Numbered from the stretch's first letter, positions 33,075 through 42,583 are shown. The stretch is 64,000 bases of DNA from Phycisphaerae bacterium (GCA_029260015.1 JAJDEB010000034.1:82031-146030), one strand, 5' to 3'. Notes: generated by a model from the letters alone, not told the origin. Made by a program: numbers and translations.

Positions 33075-35609
33075 ATGTTCGAACGGTTTACGGATCGGGC
33101 AAGAAAAGTCATGGCGCTGGCCAATCAAGAGGCCCAGCGGTTTAACCATGAGTACATCGGTACCGAGCATGTCCTCCTTGGTCTTGTTAAGGAAGGATCG
33201 GGTGTCGGTGCAAACGTCCTCAAGAATATTGACGTAGACCTGCGCAAGGTTCGTCTTGAGGTTGAGAAGCTCGTCAAGAGTGGACCCGACATGGTGACCA
33301 TGGGGCGCTTGCCGCAAACGCCGCGTGCCAAGAAGGTCATTGAGTACGCCATCGAAGAAGCGCGCAATCTCAATCACAACTATGTTGGAACTGAGCATCT
33401 GTTACTCGGTCTGCTTCGTGAGCAAGACGGCGTCGCCGCTCAGGTTCTAATGAATCTGAATCTCAAACTAGACGAGGTCCGCGAAGAAGTATTGAACCTT
33501 CTGGGTGCAGGTGCTGAGTCCGAAGAAGCCGGCGGTGTTGTTTCCGGTGAAGCCCAGCCCAACAAGAAAAGCAAAACGCCCGCGCTCGACTCGTTCGGTC
33601 GCGACCTGACCGAGTTGGCTCGGACCGACAAGCTTGATCCGGTCATTGGTCGAACGCATGAAATCGAACGCGTCGTGCAGATTCTCTGTCGCCGCCAGAA
33701 GAACAACCCCGTGCTTCTCGGAGAAGCTGGCGTTGGTAAGACGGCGATTGTCGAAGGTCTCGCGACCAAGATCGTTGAAAACGACATTCCAGAAATTCTC
33801 GCCGACCGCCGCATCGTGGTTCTCGACCTCGCGATGATGGTGGCCGGCACAAAGTATCGCGGTCAGTTTGAAGAGCGCATCAAGTCGGTGATGAACGAAG
33901 TGCGTCGCGCTCGCAACGTGATTCTGTTTATCGACGAATTGCACACGCTCGTCGGTGCGGGTGGTGCGGAAGGCGCGATCGACGCTTCGAATGTTCTCAA
34001 ACCGGCACTTTCGCGTGGCGAAATTCAGTGCATCGGTGCGACGACGCTGGACGAGTATCGCAAGTACATCGAAAAAGACGGTGCCCTCGAACGCCGCTTC
34101 CAGCAGATCATCGTTGAACCGCCGTCAGAAGTAGAAACGGTCGAAATCCTCAAAGGATTGCGCGATCGCTACGAAGCGCATCACCGAGTTCGCATCACAG
34201 ACAAGGCTCTCAAGACGGCAGTTGAGCTTTCCGGGCGGTACATTTCGGGCCGCGTTCAACCCGATAAGTCCATCGATATCATCGATGAAGCCGGCGCTCG
34301 CGTCAGGCTGAAGTCAATGACCAAACCGCCGGATCTCACCGAGCTAGAGCGCGACGTCGATCGCGTCAATGCCGAGAAGGATGAAGCCGTTCGTGGCGCA
34401 GACTACGAGCGTGCGGCAGAGTTGCGCGACAAATCGGAGACGCTCAAAACGCAAAAAATTGAGATGAAAAAACGCTGGCGCGACCGGATTCAGGAATTCG
34501 ATGGCGAAGTGGATGAAGAGATCGTCGCCGAAGTCGTCAGTTCAATGACTGGCATCCCGCTCATGCGGATGGAAAAGGACGAGATCGAACGCCTGCTGCA
34601 ACTCGAAGCCGAATTGCATCGCAAGGTGGTCAGCCAGGACGAAGCCGTCAAAGCCATCGCCCGCGCCGTCCGTCGTTCGCGCAGCGGCTTGAAAGATCCG
34701 AACCGCCCGATGGGTAGCTTCATCTTCGTCGGTCCGTCAGGTGTTGGTAAAACGTACCTTGGCAAGTGCCTCGCTGAATTTATGTTTGGCGATCCCGATG
34801 CGCTGATGATTCTCGACATGTCGGAATACATGGAGAAGCACAATGTGTCGCGTCTGGTCGGTGCGCCTCCCGGATATGTGGGTTACGAAGAAGGTGGCCA
34901 GTTGACCGAGCGCATTCGTCGTCGGCCCTATTCGGTTGTGCTGTTCGACGAGATCGAAAAAGCGCATCCCGACGTCTTCAATATGTTGTTGCAGATCATG
35001 GAAGAGGGTCGCCTGACCGACTCGTTCGGCCGCTATGTCGACTTCAAGAATACGATCATCATTATGACCAGCAACGTCGGCGCTTCGAAGATTACCCATG
35101 AAACGTCGTTCGGCTTCCAGAGGCAGGACGAGGATGTGAACTACGCCAAGATGAAGGAAACACTTCAGGGCGAGTTGGAAAACCACTTCCGTCCTGAGTT
35201 CATCAACCGTCTCGACGAAATCGTGGTCTTCCACAAACTGGTCCACGACGATCTGGTTCAGATCATCGATCTTGAGGTGGCCAAGCTGGCGTCACGACTC
35301 CGAGCCAAGGGTCTGGAACTCGAACTGACCGACGAGGCCAAGGACTTCCTCATCGATCGCGGAACCGACGAGAAGTTTGGTGCTCGTCCGCTGCGTCGTG
35401 CGATTGAGCAATACGTCGAAGACCCGCTGTCTGAGGCGATGCTTCGAGACTCATATGCGGGCAAGAATCGTGTCGTTGTGTCGGTCCGGCCCGCCGCCAC
35501 CGATGACGACCTACCCATGCTCGTCTTTGAGGGTATTTTCGTTGCGGGCGACAAGCCTGATGAGAATGAAGCCGTCGGGGCTGGTGCAGATGTCGCCGAC
35601 GCGACTTAG
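33075..35609 (+). CDS. clpC: ATP-dependent Clp protease ATP-binding subunit ClpC
   Basis: 844 residues. Two N-terminal Clp repeats (FERFTDRARKVMALANQEAQ, residues 1-145), AAA+ domain 1 with Walker A GEAGVGKTAIVEG and Walker B VILFIDELHT, a middle domain with UVR motif (DYERAAELRDKSETLKTQK) near residue 440, AAA+ domain 2 with GPSGVGKTYLGK and VVLFDEIEKAHPD, and a C-terminal D2 small domain. The UVR motif separates ClpC from ClpA/ClpB. It unfolds substrates for ClpP and can use ClpS as adaptor. A strong terminator follows 27 bases after the stop. No mcsA/mcsB/ctsR neighbours. Confidence 0.97.
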   Translation: MFERFTDRARKVMALANQEAQRFNHEYIGTEHVLLGLVKEGSGVGANVLKNIDVDLRKVRLEVEKLVKSGPDMVTMGRLPQTPRAKKVIEYAIEEARNLNHNYVGTEHLLLGLLREQDGVAAQVLMNLNLKLDEVREEVLNLLGAGAESEEAGGVVSGEAQPNKKSKTPALDSFGRDLTELARTDKLDPVIGRTHEIERVVQILCRRQKNNPVLLGEAGVGKTAIVEGLATKIVENDIPEILADRRIVVLDLAMMVAGTKYRGQFEERIKSVMNEVRRARNVILFIDELHTLVGAGGAEGAIDASNVLKPALSRGEIQCIGATTLDEYRKYIEKDGALERRFQQIIVEPPSEVETVEILKGLRDRYEAHHRVRITDKALKTAVELSGRYISGRVQPDKSIDIIDEAGARVRLKSMTKPPDLTELERDVDRVNAEKDEAVRGADYERAAELRDKSETLKTQKIEMKKRWRDRIQEFDGEVDEEIVAEVVSSMTGIPLMRMEKDEIERLLQLEAELHRKVVSQDEAVKAIARAVRRSRSGLKDPNRPMGSFIFVGPSGVGKTYLGKCLAEFMFGDPDALMILDMSEYMEKHNVSRLVGAPPGYVGYEEGGQLTERIRRRPYSVVLFDEIEKAHPDVFNMLLQIMEEGRLTDSFGRYVDFKNTIIIMTSNVGASKITHETSFGFQRQDEDVNYAKMKETLQGELENHFRPEFINRLDEIVVFHKLVHDDLVQIIDLEVAKLASRLRAKGLELELTDEAKDFLIDRGTDEKFGARPLRRAIEQYVEDPLSEAMLRDSYAGKNRVVVSVRPAATDDDLPMLVFEGIFVAGDKPDENEAVGAGADVADAT

Positions 35610-35635
35610 TTCGCAGGCCAAATTGAATCACTTGC

Positions 35636-35673
35636 GGGCAATGTGGGCGTCATGTTCACATTGCCCTTTTTTT
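35636..35673 (+). terminator. Rho-independent terminator of clpC
   Basis: Perfect 10-bp stem GGGCAATGTG/CACATTGCCC with an 11-base loop followed directly by seven T residues, 27 bases after the clpC stop codon. Confidence 0.93.
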
Positions 35674-35777
35674 GCGCCTGGCCAAAACGAGTTCGACCTG
35701 CATGCAATTCCCGGGTAGATTCGACATCGTGCGACTTATGCACATTTGGATATTAACCAGCAACGGATTGCACCAGC

Positions 35778-36464
35778 ATGATGACGGTCGAATCAACCAC
35801 ACAACAAAACGCCGAAGAAATGAAAGCACTCGCCCGCGAAGAGTTTGAATCGTGGGCAGGCAGTTACGATCGGTCATTGCTGCATGTGTTTTTGTTTCGC
35901 CCGTCATATCGCGTGCTAACTGAAGAGATCGCCAACTGGTATCGTGACCATCAGCGGCCCATGCGGGTGTTGGACATCGGTTGCGGGACCGGCGAATTGG
36001 CGTCGATCTTGGCACGCGGCGATTGGCCAATCGAAGTCGTCGGGCTCGACTATTCACCGGCGATGTGTGACGTCGCCAGCAAGAAGTTCGAGCGCGTTGA
36101 ACTCCCCCATCGTGTAAAGTTCACGGCGGCTGACAGCGAGTTTCTACCCTTCGCTGATAAGTCGTTCGACATCGTTACATGCTCAAATTCATTTCATCAT
36201 TATCCGAACCAAGCCAGCGTCGTTCGCAACATTCACCGAATTCTCAAATCGCAAGGGCGCTTTGTATTGATCGACGGATTTCGCGACAACACGGTTGGCT
36301 GGGTGACGTTCGATGTCATCATCGCCCGTATCGAGAAAAACGTACACCACGCGCCGTGGTCGCAGATCGACGGATACTTTCGCGACGCCGAATTCAAGAA
36401 TATCCGTCGCCGCAAATTCAATTTCTGGATGCCGCTCTGTGCGACGATCGGTGAGATAGAGTAG
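35778..36464 (+). CDS. SAM-dependent class I methyltransferase
   Basis: 228 residues. Methyltransf_11 fold with motif I VLDIGCGTGELASIL (residues ~63-77), acidic motif GLDYSPAMCDVA, motif AADSEFLPFADKSFDIVTC and post-motif FHHYPNQASVVRNIHRILKSQGRFVLIDGF. These resemble the UbiE/COQ5-like group, but no quinone-specific residue set was found, so the acceptor is unknown. Two adjacent ATG codons begin the frame. It is convergent with the carbonic anhydrase remnant. Confidence 0.88.
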   Translation: MMTVESTTQQNAEEMKALAREEFESWAGSYDRSLLHVFLFRPSYRVLTEEIANWYRDHQRPMRVLDIGCGTGELASILARGDWPIEVVGLDYSPAMCDVASKKFERVELPHRVKFTAADSEFLPFADKSFDIVTCSNSFHHYPNQASVVRNIHRILKSQGRFVLIDGFRDNTVGWVTFDVIIARIEKNVHHAPWSQIDGYFRDAEFKNIRRRKFNFWMPLCATIGEIE

Positions 36465-36526
36465 CGCGGGACTCTTCCTGCATACTCTTTTGTCCACTGG
36501 CAGCAAACTCGAAATGCTGGTTTGGC

Positions 36527-37012
36527 GCCTTCCGCAACATCCACAAACCGCTGCACTTTCGGGTCGTATGTGGTCGCGACTCCGCTCTCAAAAGCGTAAA
36601 CCCACCCGTGAATCTCAAGCGATTTCGCGTCGAGCGCTTCGGCGACGGTTGGATGAGTCCGCAAGTTTTCGATTTGATTTAGCACATTCTGCTGAATCGC
36701 GACGGTCAGGCGCTCGGCCGGTTCAGCGATGTCCCCGTATTGTTCTCGCACGACCTGACCCGTCTTGTCGGTATATTTGAGCAAATCGCGCACAGCTGGC
36801 AGACTTTCGATCGAATTCGGTTTGAGTAATCCGGTCACTGCTCCGCAATGCGAATGGCCGCAAATGATGATATCGGGAACCTTTTGAACTTTGACGGCGT
36901 ACTCGAAGGTTGCCGCTTCACCGCTGTGCAGTGCGTCATAAGGAGGAACAATGTTGCTCATTTGCAAGCTCTGCAAAGAGTTGCTTCTCGGTCGGGACCA
37001 CGTCTTTTTCAA
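36527..37012 (-). pseudogene. Beta-carbonic anhydrase remnant lacking the CxDxR half of the zinc site
   Basis: The translation from ~36960 to 36530 is plainly beta-carbonic anhydrase: SNIVPPYDALHSGEAATFEY, then IIICGHSHCGAVTGLL with the second-half zinc ligands (His and Cys), later EIHGWVYAFESGVATTYD. The N-terminal third containing the catalytic CxDxR zinc motif is absent. The open frame runs upstream ~100 bases to a TAG at the CACCTAGCG site, but that stretch (VFDDAYTEFIDLKKTWSRP) has no CxDxR. Downstream there is no stop before the convergent methyltransferase gene at 36464. An inactive deletion derivative is the best explanation; an unusual non-catalytic paralogue is the alternative. Confidence 0.7.
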
Positions 37013-37263
37013 ATCGATGAATTCCGTATACGCATCGTCAAAAACTTCTTTGGCGTTGCATAAAGATTCGTTGTCGGGCCATAATTGGGAAAGAATTCTA
37101 TATCGAAATCGCTAGGTGGCCCCCACCACGGCTGTTGGATCTTGTTTACCTTATCGAATCAACTCGTGAGCCTCCAGAGAGCGGTTTGCCGCACCTGTTG
37201 GAATTGATTTGTGGATCGCAGGAATTGAATTGCTTTCGTCCATTCACCGACGATCATTCAAGC

Positions 37264-37746
37264 ATGTACTGCCTCAAATGCGGCTACAATTTGTTCGGGC
37301 TTCCCCGCCATGTTTGCCCGGAGTGTGGTAACGCATTTAACCCAGACGACGATTCAACTTACCAAGTATCAATCAAGCGTCGAAAATATATTCCGTTCTG
37401 GATGCCGTGCGTCCTGGCTTTTTATCCGCTCTTGCCCTCTGTGCTGGTTTACGCGACTTGGCTTGTGGCTGGATACCACCTCGGCCGTGAGCCAAAAGCA
37501 ATGGCTGATGATCCAAACCAACTGGGAGGTATGGTTCCAATCTTTTACTGGGCAGCGGTACTCTCACAGATCGGACTTATAATCTGGGCGCCCCTGGCCC
37601 TGGTTTCGTATGCGACTTATGGATTAAGAGGGCGCGAAGACAATCGATGGATTCGCGTTTTGATGTTATTGCTCGTCGCTGCTGTCACTATCGGCGTACT
37701 CCTCTCGCTGATCTGGAGTCGCATCGGGTATTGGTTCTTGGACTGA
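37264..37746 (+). CDS. Zinc-ribbon membrane protein
   Basis: 160 residues from ATG 37264. Starts with a double-Cys ribbon, MYCLKCGYNLFGLP then HVCPECGNAF, which can bind one zinc, followed by three or four membrane segments (PFWMPCVLAFYPLLPSVLVYA, MVPIFYWAAVLSQIGLIIWA, VLMLLLVAAVTIGVLLSLIW). Proteins with this CxxCGYxLxGLP ribbon plus membrane helices are frequent in planctomycetes; function is unknown. Its 3' end overlaps the oppositely oriented ribbon protein by 81 bases. The frame is open to 37135, but the ribbon normally stands at the N-terminus, so the internal ATG is taken. Confidence 0.75.
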   Translation: MYCLKCGYNLFGLPRHVCPECGNAFNPDDDSTYQVSIKRRKYIPFWMPCVLAFYPLLPSVLVYATWLVAGYHLGREPKAMADDPNQLGGMVPIFYWAAVLSQIGLIIWAPLALVSYATYGLRGREDNRWIRVLMLLLVAAVTIGVLLSLIWSRIGYWFLD

Positions 37747-38331
37747 ATGGGCCGCTCCCGATTGCAGCACGTTCGCCCCACCACATTCCGGGCAACGTGG
37801 TTCGATCAGTCCGGTCAGACTATATCCGCAGTGGATGCACTCGTTGCGCAATCGACGGCGTCGTCGCCTCATCGGCCCTCGAATCAAAATCAAGAAAGGA
37901 TAAGCTAAAATCAAAAGGGTGAGAAACCAAATTGGAACGATGACATACCCAGTGTTCGGCATCATCACCAGTGGCATTCTTGCTTTTGGCGATGGGAGGA
38001 TGAACGCAAATCGCGTCAGGTACGCACCACGCGATGCATTCGGATTGATTGCACTCGACCACACCAGCGTAGTTCGTCGCGACGTCTTCAATTCGTCCAG
38101 CACATCCGGATGCTTTTCGCTGTAGCGTTCCTGCGCCTGACTCGCAAACAATGGCAGGTTGCCAATCAAGATCGTCAGCCGACCCCGATGAGCGATAATC
38201 AAAGTCACCGTATCGCGGTTTTCAACGATTGCTTTAGAGACGCCGAATTCGCAAGAATAGCTGGCCACCATCAAACAAGCCGATGACGCGGCTAACGCCA
38301 GACATGAACAAGTAATGGCTCTGCGAAACAT
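37666..38331 (-). CDS. Membrane protein with C-terminal zinc ribbon
   Basis: 221 residues from ATG 38331. One N-terminal membrane segment (RRAITCSCLALAASSACLMVASY), an outside domain of ~100 residues, a second helix (YVIVPIWFLTLLILAYPFLILI), a basic RRRRRRLRN stop-transfer stretch, then a cytoplasmic ribbon ECIHCGYSLTGLIEPRCPECG and an acidic tail. The ribbon is of the same type as in the convergent neighbour, but placed at the opposite end. The two genes overlap tail to tail by 81 bases. Function unknown. Confidence 0.72.
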   Translation of the reverse strand: MFRRAITCSCLALAASSACLMVASYSCEFGVSKAIVENRDTVTLIIAHRGRLTILIGNLPLFASQAQERYSEKHPDVLDELKTSRRTTLVWSSAINPNASRGAYLTRFAFILPSPKARMPLVMMPNTGYVIVPIWFLTLLILAYPFLILIRGPMRRRRRRLRNECIHCGYSLTGLIEPRCPECGGANVLQSGAAHSVQEPIPDATPDQREEYADSDSSDEQ

Positions 38332-38423
38332 GGCGGACCCCAAGCCTCAGTGCATTTCGACCAAATTTGAGGGCTGTACAGCCACCATTGCAATGACTGT
38401 TTAACACATGCTCAAGAATTGAA

Positions 38424-38496
38424 TGAAGGCGCTGGGGCTCGAACCCAGGACCTACGGCTTAAAAGGCCGTTGCTCTACCAACTGAGCTACGCCTCC
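38424..38496 (-). tRNA. tRNA-Lys (anticodon UUU)
   Basis: Minus-strand cloverleaf of 73 bases: acceptor GGAGGCG pairs with CGCCTTC, D-arm GCTC-AGTTGGTA-GAGC, anticodon stem ACGGC/GCCGT with loop CTTTTAA (anticodon TTT), and T-arm CTGGG-TTCGAGC-CCCAG. Discriminator base A at 38424. The 3' CCA is not encoded. It reads AAA and AAG lysine codons. Confidence 0.97.
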
Positions 38497-38610
38497 GAAA
38501 TTGCAGCGAATTCCTGCTGCAAACGGTGGTCCGTAACCTATCCGGCTCGAAGGAAAAGGTCAATCAGTGGAAATGCAGTTGGTGGTCGCTACAACCGGGT
38601 GGGGCTGCGA

Positions 38611-39669
38611 TCAGACAGCCGTTTTGTATTGCGTCAGATCGGCTGCGTCCTTCGTCCCTGTTTCGACCATGTTTACGGGCGGAGCGCCTGTGCTTTCGTG
38701 GACTTCGAAAAATGTCGGGATTGAGATTTGAAGGACTTCCTTTTCACGATTGGTCAGCATTCGCGTCAGGCGTTGGGCGGCTTCAAACCCCAGCGCACCC
38801 GCGTCCTGGCAGACGGCTGTCAACGTTGGGTGTACACCGTAGCGGAGGTCCGTATCGTCAAAACCGATGATTGAAATGTCTTCGGGAATTGCAATATTCA
38901 GTGCATGGGCTTGTTTAACCGCGCCGACGGCTAATAGCGGATCGGCGAAAAAGATCGCGGTTGGCCGCCCTTTCATGCTCATCACCATTTTCAATATCGT
39001 CGCCCCGCCGGCAAGCGTGTATCGCTGTCTGAAAACGAGCGACTCATCAAACGGGATATTGTTCTTGTCGATGGCTTCCTTGTATGCCGCGAACCGGTCC
39101 ATGTGGTCGCGATCCGGAATGCTGTGGAACCCGAATGCGATGCGCCGATGGCCGAGAGCGATCAAATACTCGACGGCTCGGATGCTGTCGGCGCGGGAAT
39201 CACCATCGATGTAGCTTACTTTTGGCGATGAGAACCGTTCACTGAGTACAATCATCGGGAAGCCTTCTTCCGCGATGGCTTCGCAGATGAAGCGCGACTC
39301 GCGCATAGTCCGAACGACGACACCGCGAATTCCCTTCCGAAGAAAGAATTGCGTGTACGATTCGTCGGGACGCTTGTCGCGTTTCAGGTTTGTCAGCAAC
39401 ACATCAAAACGTTGCTCATCGGCGCCTCGCAAGACACCATCGAGGACGGCTGCATCGAATGGATGGGCCAACGTCGACTCGTCCGTATAAACGAAACCTA
39501 GATTGCTGTTGACCCTTCGTCCAACCGACGCGACATATCCGCTCCGATTGGCAATCGCCAGGACGCGTTCGCGCGTTTTCGGATTGACCGCAGGGTCGTT
39601 GTTAAGCGCTCGTGAAACGGTGGTGATAGAAACGCCGGCAAGTTTGGCAATGCTTCGGACTGATGACAT
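38611..39669 (-). CDS. LacI-family transcriptional regulator, likely of the alpha-glucan genes
   Basis: 352 residues. N-terminal HTH with SSVRSIAKLAGVSITTVSRA, hinge ALNNDPAVNPKTRERVLAIANRSGYV, then a periplasmic-binding-protein-like sugar sensor domain (GFVYTDE, SYIDGDSRADSIRAVEYL, GHRRIAF, ISIIGFDDTDL). Normal LacI length, plus a ~20-residue C-terminal tail. It should bind a palindrome of the TGAAAC class and release it on binding a sugar effector. TGAAAC half-sites lie next to its own -10 element, and palindromes of the same kind lie upstream of several polysaccharide genes to the right. The sodium/solute symporter is the next plus-strand gene. Confidence 0.92.
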   Translation of the reverse strand: MSSVRSIAKLAGVSITTVSRALNNDPAVNPKTRERVLAIANRSGYVASVGRRVNSNLGFVYTDESTLAHPFDAAVLDGVLRGADEQRFDVLLTNLKRDKRPDESYTQFFLRKGIRGVVVRTMRESRFICEAIAEEGFPMIVLSERFSSPKVSYIDGDSRADSIRAVEYLIALGHRRIAFGFHSIPDRDHMDRFAAYKEAIDKNNIPFDESLVFRQRYTLAGGATILKMVMSMKGRPTAIFFADPLLAVGAVKQAHALNIAIPEDISIIGFDDTDLRYGVHPTLTAVCQDAGALGFEAAQRLTRMLTNREKEVLQISIPTFFEVHESTGAPPVNMVETGTKDAADLTQYKTAV

Positions 39670-39721
39670 AGCGAATCGGTTTCAACCTCCATGCCAGAAT
39701 TTGACATTAGATTGCTGGGGT

Positions 39722-39768
39722 GTTTCAGCGATTGTTTCACTATAGCGACGTAAAGGGCCGCTGGTCAA
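39722..39768 (-). promoter_or_regulatory. Predicted promoter of the LacI-family gene with TGAAAC half-sites
   Basis: On the minus strand: -35 TTGACC (39768-39763), an 18-base spacer, -10 TATAGT (39744-39739). Two TGAAAC half-sites (39739-39734 and 39727-39722) are direct repeats 12 bases apart immediately downstream of the -10, where a regulator would block transcription. This suggests autoregulation. Confidence 0.55.
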
Positions 39769-39769
39769 T

Positions 39770-40510
39770 GAATTGAGAGTGGCGTTCGAGAAACTATTCA
39801 CAGATTTGTAAAACAGTTGTGGGATTCTGTGCAATATTTTCATCGCAATGAAGAATTAGTTGGCATGTCCATGTTACTGATGCGAGAATCGATTTAGTAG
39901 CATCAAGAACATATATTGCTTTAGTCAATCTGGAAATTAGCATAATTCATGGGCCTGTAATGATAATAAAATCAATCTTAGCAATTTAGCGTTGTAGTGA
40001 TCGGCAGAGTTCCCAAGACTGTGGAGTCCGTTTCAATTCTCTTGGCCAGTCTAAAGAAAACCCGAGGGGTTCTTGGAAGGTTGAACTGCCATGTTTCGAG
40101 AATGTTGAGATACCGGTTCATCAAGATCGGTAGATTTTTGGCCGGGGCTAGAGTTGTGAACCGTGTCTTTGCGAGTGTCCCAATCTTTCAGCAGGCGATT
40201 TTGAAAACCGCAGTCTTGGAAGTGCAAAAACATCGTCATGTCGCGATAGCTCACCAGCAGCGTTGTGATTTGATTGATGCTATCGCATGGGTTCGTGACC
40301 AGAAAACTGACGGAGTAGCAGTTCCCCTTCCAGAATCATGAATGAAACAGTTTTCTTGGTGTCGCAATCGCTTGTGGGAGCGCGGTTCATGGGTAGAATC
40401 GCAAATCACTTGGAATAGCATCTCGTCTAGTACGATTGACTTTGTGTTGGTTATCGGGAGCCGCTTTTGCGCAATCGAACGACCGTACCAACTAAGACAG
40501 GAACGATCGC
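39770..40510. other. Long intergenic region upstream of the symporter
   Basis: About 740 bases with no credible gene; the first ~220 bases are visibly AT-richer than the surroundings. An open frame of 114 codons (39997-40341) has no ribosome binding site and no recognisable family and is not called. A weak operator-like site lies at 40343-40355. The region may hold a long leader or a decayed gene. Confidence 0.4.
40343..40355. promoter_or_regulatory. Possible LacI-type operator, weak
   Basis: TGAAACAGTTTTC matches TGAAACNGTTTCA at 10 of the 12 specified positions. It lies 155 bases before the symporter ATG. A match of this quality can occur by chance a few times in a window this size, so support is mainly positional. 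Confidence 0.3.
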
Positions 40511-42583
40511 ATGACTCTAATCGGTGGTTTAGACATCGTTGTCTTTATCGTGTTGGCGGTATTCGTCATTGGCATGGGACTGTGGGCCAGTCGCGGCAAG
40601 AAAGCTGCAAGTGAACAGGGCGCGCAGGATTATTTCCTTGCTGGACGCGGGTTGAGTTGGTGGTTGGTGGGCTTCAGCCTCATCGCAGCCAACATCTCCA
40701 CCGAACAATTTGTCGGCATGAGCGGTAAGGCGGCTGACTGGTTGGGCATGGCCATTGCCAGTTACGAATGGATGGCGGCTATCACGCTTGTCTTGGTTGG
40801 GTTCCTGTTCCTGCCTAAGTTTTTAAAGAGTGGCATCTACACGATCCCTGAGTTTCTTGAATACCGATACAACACGTTTGCGCGTACGGTGATGGCCATC
40901 GCTACGCTAATCATCTTAGTTGGTGTACCCACTGCATCTGTCATCTATTCCGGCGCCAAAGTCATCACTGGGAATTTTCAGGGCGCGACACTTGGCCCAC
41001 TCGATTTCGGCAACCTTACGTTTGCGTGTTGGATCATCGGAAGCGTCGCAGCGATGTATGTGTTCATGGGTGGTTTGAAAGCGTGCGCATGGACCGACTT
41101 GCTTTGGGGTTCGGGACTGATCCTGGGTGGCGTGGTGATCGCATACATGGCAGCGAAACTGTTGGGTAGCGCCGATCCGGCCGAGTTGGTTGCGACTGCG
41201 GCCAACAGCAACGTAAAGGCGGATGACTTGGTCGGGTCGGGTGCGTGGTCGCGATTCTGGCAGCTGAATTCGGGTGAACTGCCGAATGGCAAACTTCATA
41301 TGGTTCGCGGCGCAGAAGATCCTGAAATTCCATGGACTGCACTGGTAATGGGATTATGGATTCCCAACTTTTTTTATTGGGGTCTTAACCAGTACATCAC
41401 TCAGCGGACCTTGGGTTCCAAGAGCCTCGCTGAAGGTCAGAAGGGTATCGTTTTTGCCGCGTTTCTAAAGCTGATCATTCCGTTTGTTGTCGTCATCCCA
41501 GGGATACTCGCATTCAACCTCTTTAGCGCTGACTTGAAAGCTGACGCTGTCAATCGAAATGCTCAGATCATTTCAGGGTTGTCACCGGAACTCTACGGGC
41601 AACTTCCTGAAAGCATGAAGCCGGCTGACGAAGAGCGCAACCGCTCAATCTCAGACAAGATCGCCGAGAATTTGAACAAGACTGATCATTCCGAGTTGCC
41701 CTGCCTGTTTGAGTTCAATGAGGAATTCGCGACGCTTCATCCGGCAGGAGCTTCCGCAATTGTTGCGTACAACGCCGGGCTGATCGATGTCGAGTCGAAT
41801 CCTTCAGATGCCTCCGGCGCAGAGCTAGCAGCGGCCAACATGAGAGTCATCTCGCAGATCGGCGATCGCGAAGTCGGGAAGAAGTCACTGCTTGCCTATG
41901 ACCACGACAATGCATTCCCAACGTTGATTCGCAAACTGCTTCCAGTTGGGATCGGCCTGAAGGGCTTTGTGTTGGTCGCAATATTCGGAGCGGTTGTCAG
42001 TTCGCTCGCGTCTATGCTGAATTCGGCATCGACGATTGCTACGATGGACATTTACTACAAGCTGAACAAAGGCGCGTCGCAGTACCAACTGGTTAGTGCC
42101 GGTCGTGTGTTTGTCGTGATTTTTGTCTTGATAGCCATGGTCATTGCGCCGATGTTGGAGAACCCGGCATTTGGCGGGATTTTCACATTCATTCAGGAGT
42201 TCCAGGGATTCATTTCGCCCGGCATCCTCGCAATCTTCCTTTTTGGTCTGCTGATTCATCGCGCACCACGCATCGCAGGAACAGTTGGACTGCTGCTCAA
42301 TCCAGTGCTTTATGGCCTGTTCAAATTCAGCCCAAGCATTTTTGGGAAGGCGAATCCGGGATTCCTCAGTTCGATTGCAGAATGGTCTTTTCTGGACCGA
42401 ATGGCGCTTTGCTTCGGCATTGTCGTTGCAACGTTGACCGTGCTAACGCTCGTGGCGCCGCTTAAGAAACCAGTCGAATTACCTGTCAATGCGAGTATGG
42501 ACATTACTCCGTCCAAGGGAGCCAAAGCAGCGGGCGGAGTGGTCATTCTGCTGACGATTGTGTTATATGTTGTGTTTTGGTGA
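40511..42583 (+). CDS. Sodium/solute symporter (SSS/SGLT family), probable sugar uptake
   Basis: 690 residues with about 13 membrane helices, larger than the usual ~500-560. SGLT signatures: QDYFLAGRGLSWWLVGFSLIAANISTEQFVGMSG (Na2-site region) and IYTIPEFLEYRYN; ASMLNSASTIATMDIYYKLN carries the Na2-site Ser/Thr. Two extra hydrophilic stretches (residues ~215-265 and ~340-450) account for the extra length. Import is driven by the sodium gradient. Placement beside the LacI regulator and the amylolytic genes suggests maltose, maltodextrin or glucose as substrate; this is inference. ATG start. Converges on the SGNH protein gene 7 bases after its stop. Confidence 0.88.
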   Translation: MTLIGGLDIVVFIVLAVFVIGMGLWASRGKKAASEQGAQDYFLAGRGLSWWLVGFSLIAANISTEQFVGMSGKAADWLGMAIASYEWMAAITLVLVGFLFLPKFLKSGIYTIPEFLEYRYNTFARTVMAIATLIILVGVPTASVIYSGAKVITGNFQGATLGPLDFGNLTFACWIIGSVAAMYVFMGGLKACAWTDLLWGSGLILGGVVIAYMAAKLLGSADPAELVATAANSNVKADDLVGSGAWSRFWQLNSGELPNGKLHMVRGAEDPEIPWTALVMGLWIPNFFYWGLNQYITQRTLGSKSLAEGQKGIVFAAFLKLIIPFVVVIPGILAFNLFSADLKADAVNRNAQIISGLSPELYGQLPESMKPADEERNRSISDKIAENLNKTDHSELPCLFEFNEEFATLHPAGASAIVAYNAGLIDVESNPSDASGAELAAANMRVISQIGDREVGKKSLLAYDHDNAFPTLIRKLLPVGIGLKGFVLVAIFGAVVSSLASMLNSASTIATMDIYYKLNKGASQYQLVSAGRVFVVIFVLIAMVIAPMLENPAFGGIFTFIQEFQGFISPGILAIFLFGLLIHRAPRIAGTVGLLLNPVLYGLFKFSPSIFGKANPGFLSSIAEWSFLDRMALCFGIVVATLTVLTLVAPLKKPVELPVNASMDITPSKGAKAAGGVVILLTIVLYVVFW

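Noticed and set aside
36233..36526. Continuation of the carbonic anhydrase frame
   Set aside because: Runs into the convergent methyltransferase gene and shows no carbonic anhydrase features.
39997..40341. Open frame of 114 codons upstream of the symporter
   Set aside because: GTG start without ribosome binding site, no signal peptide or family.
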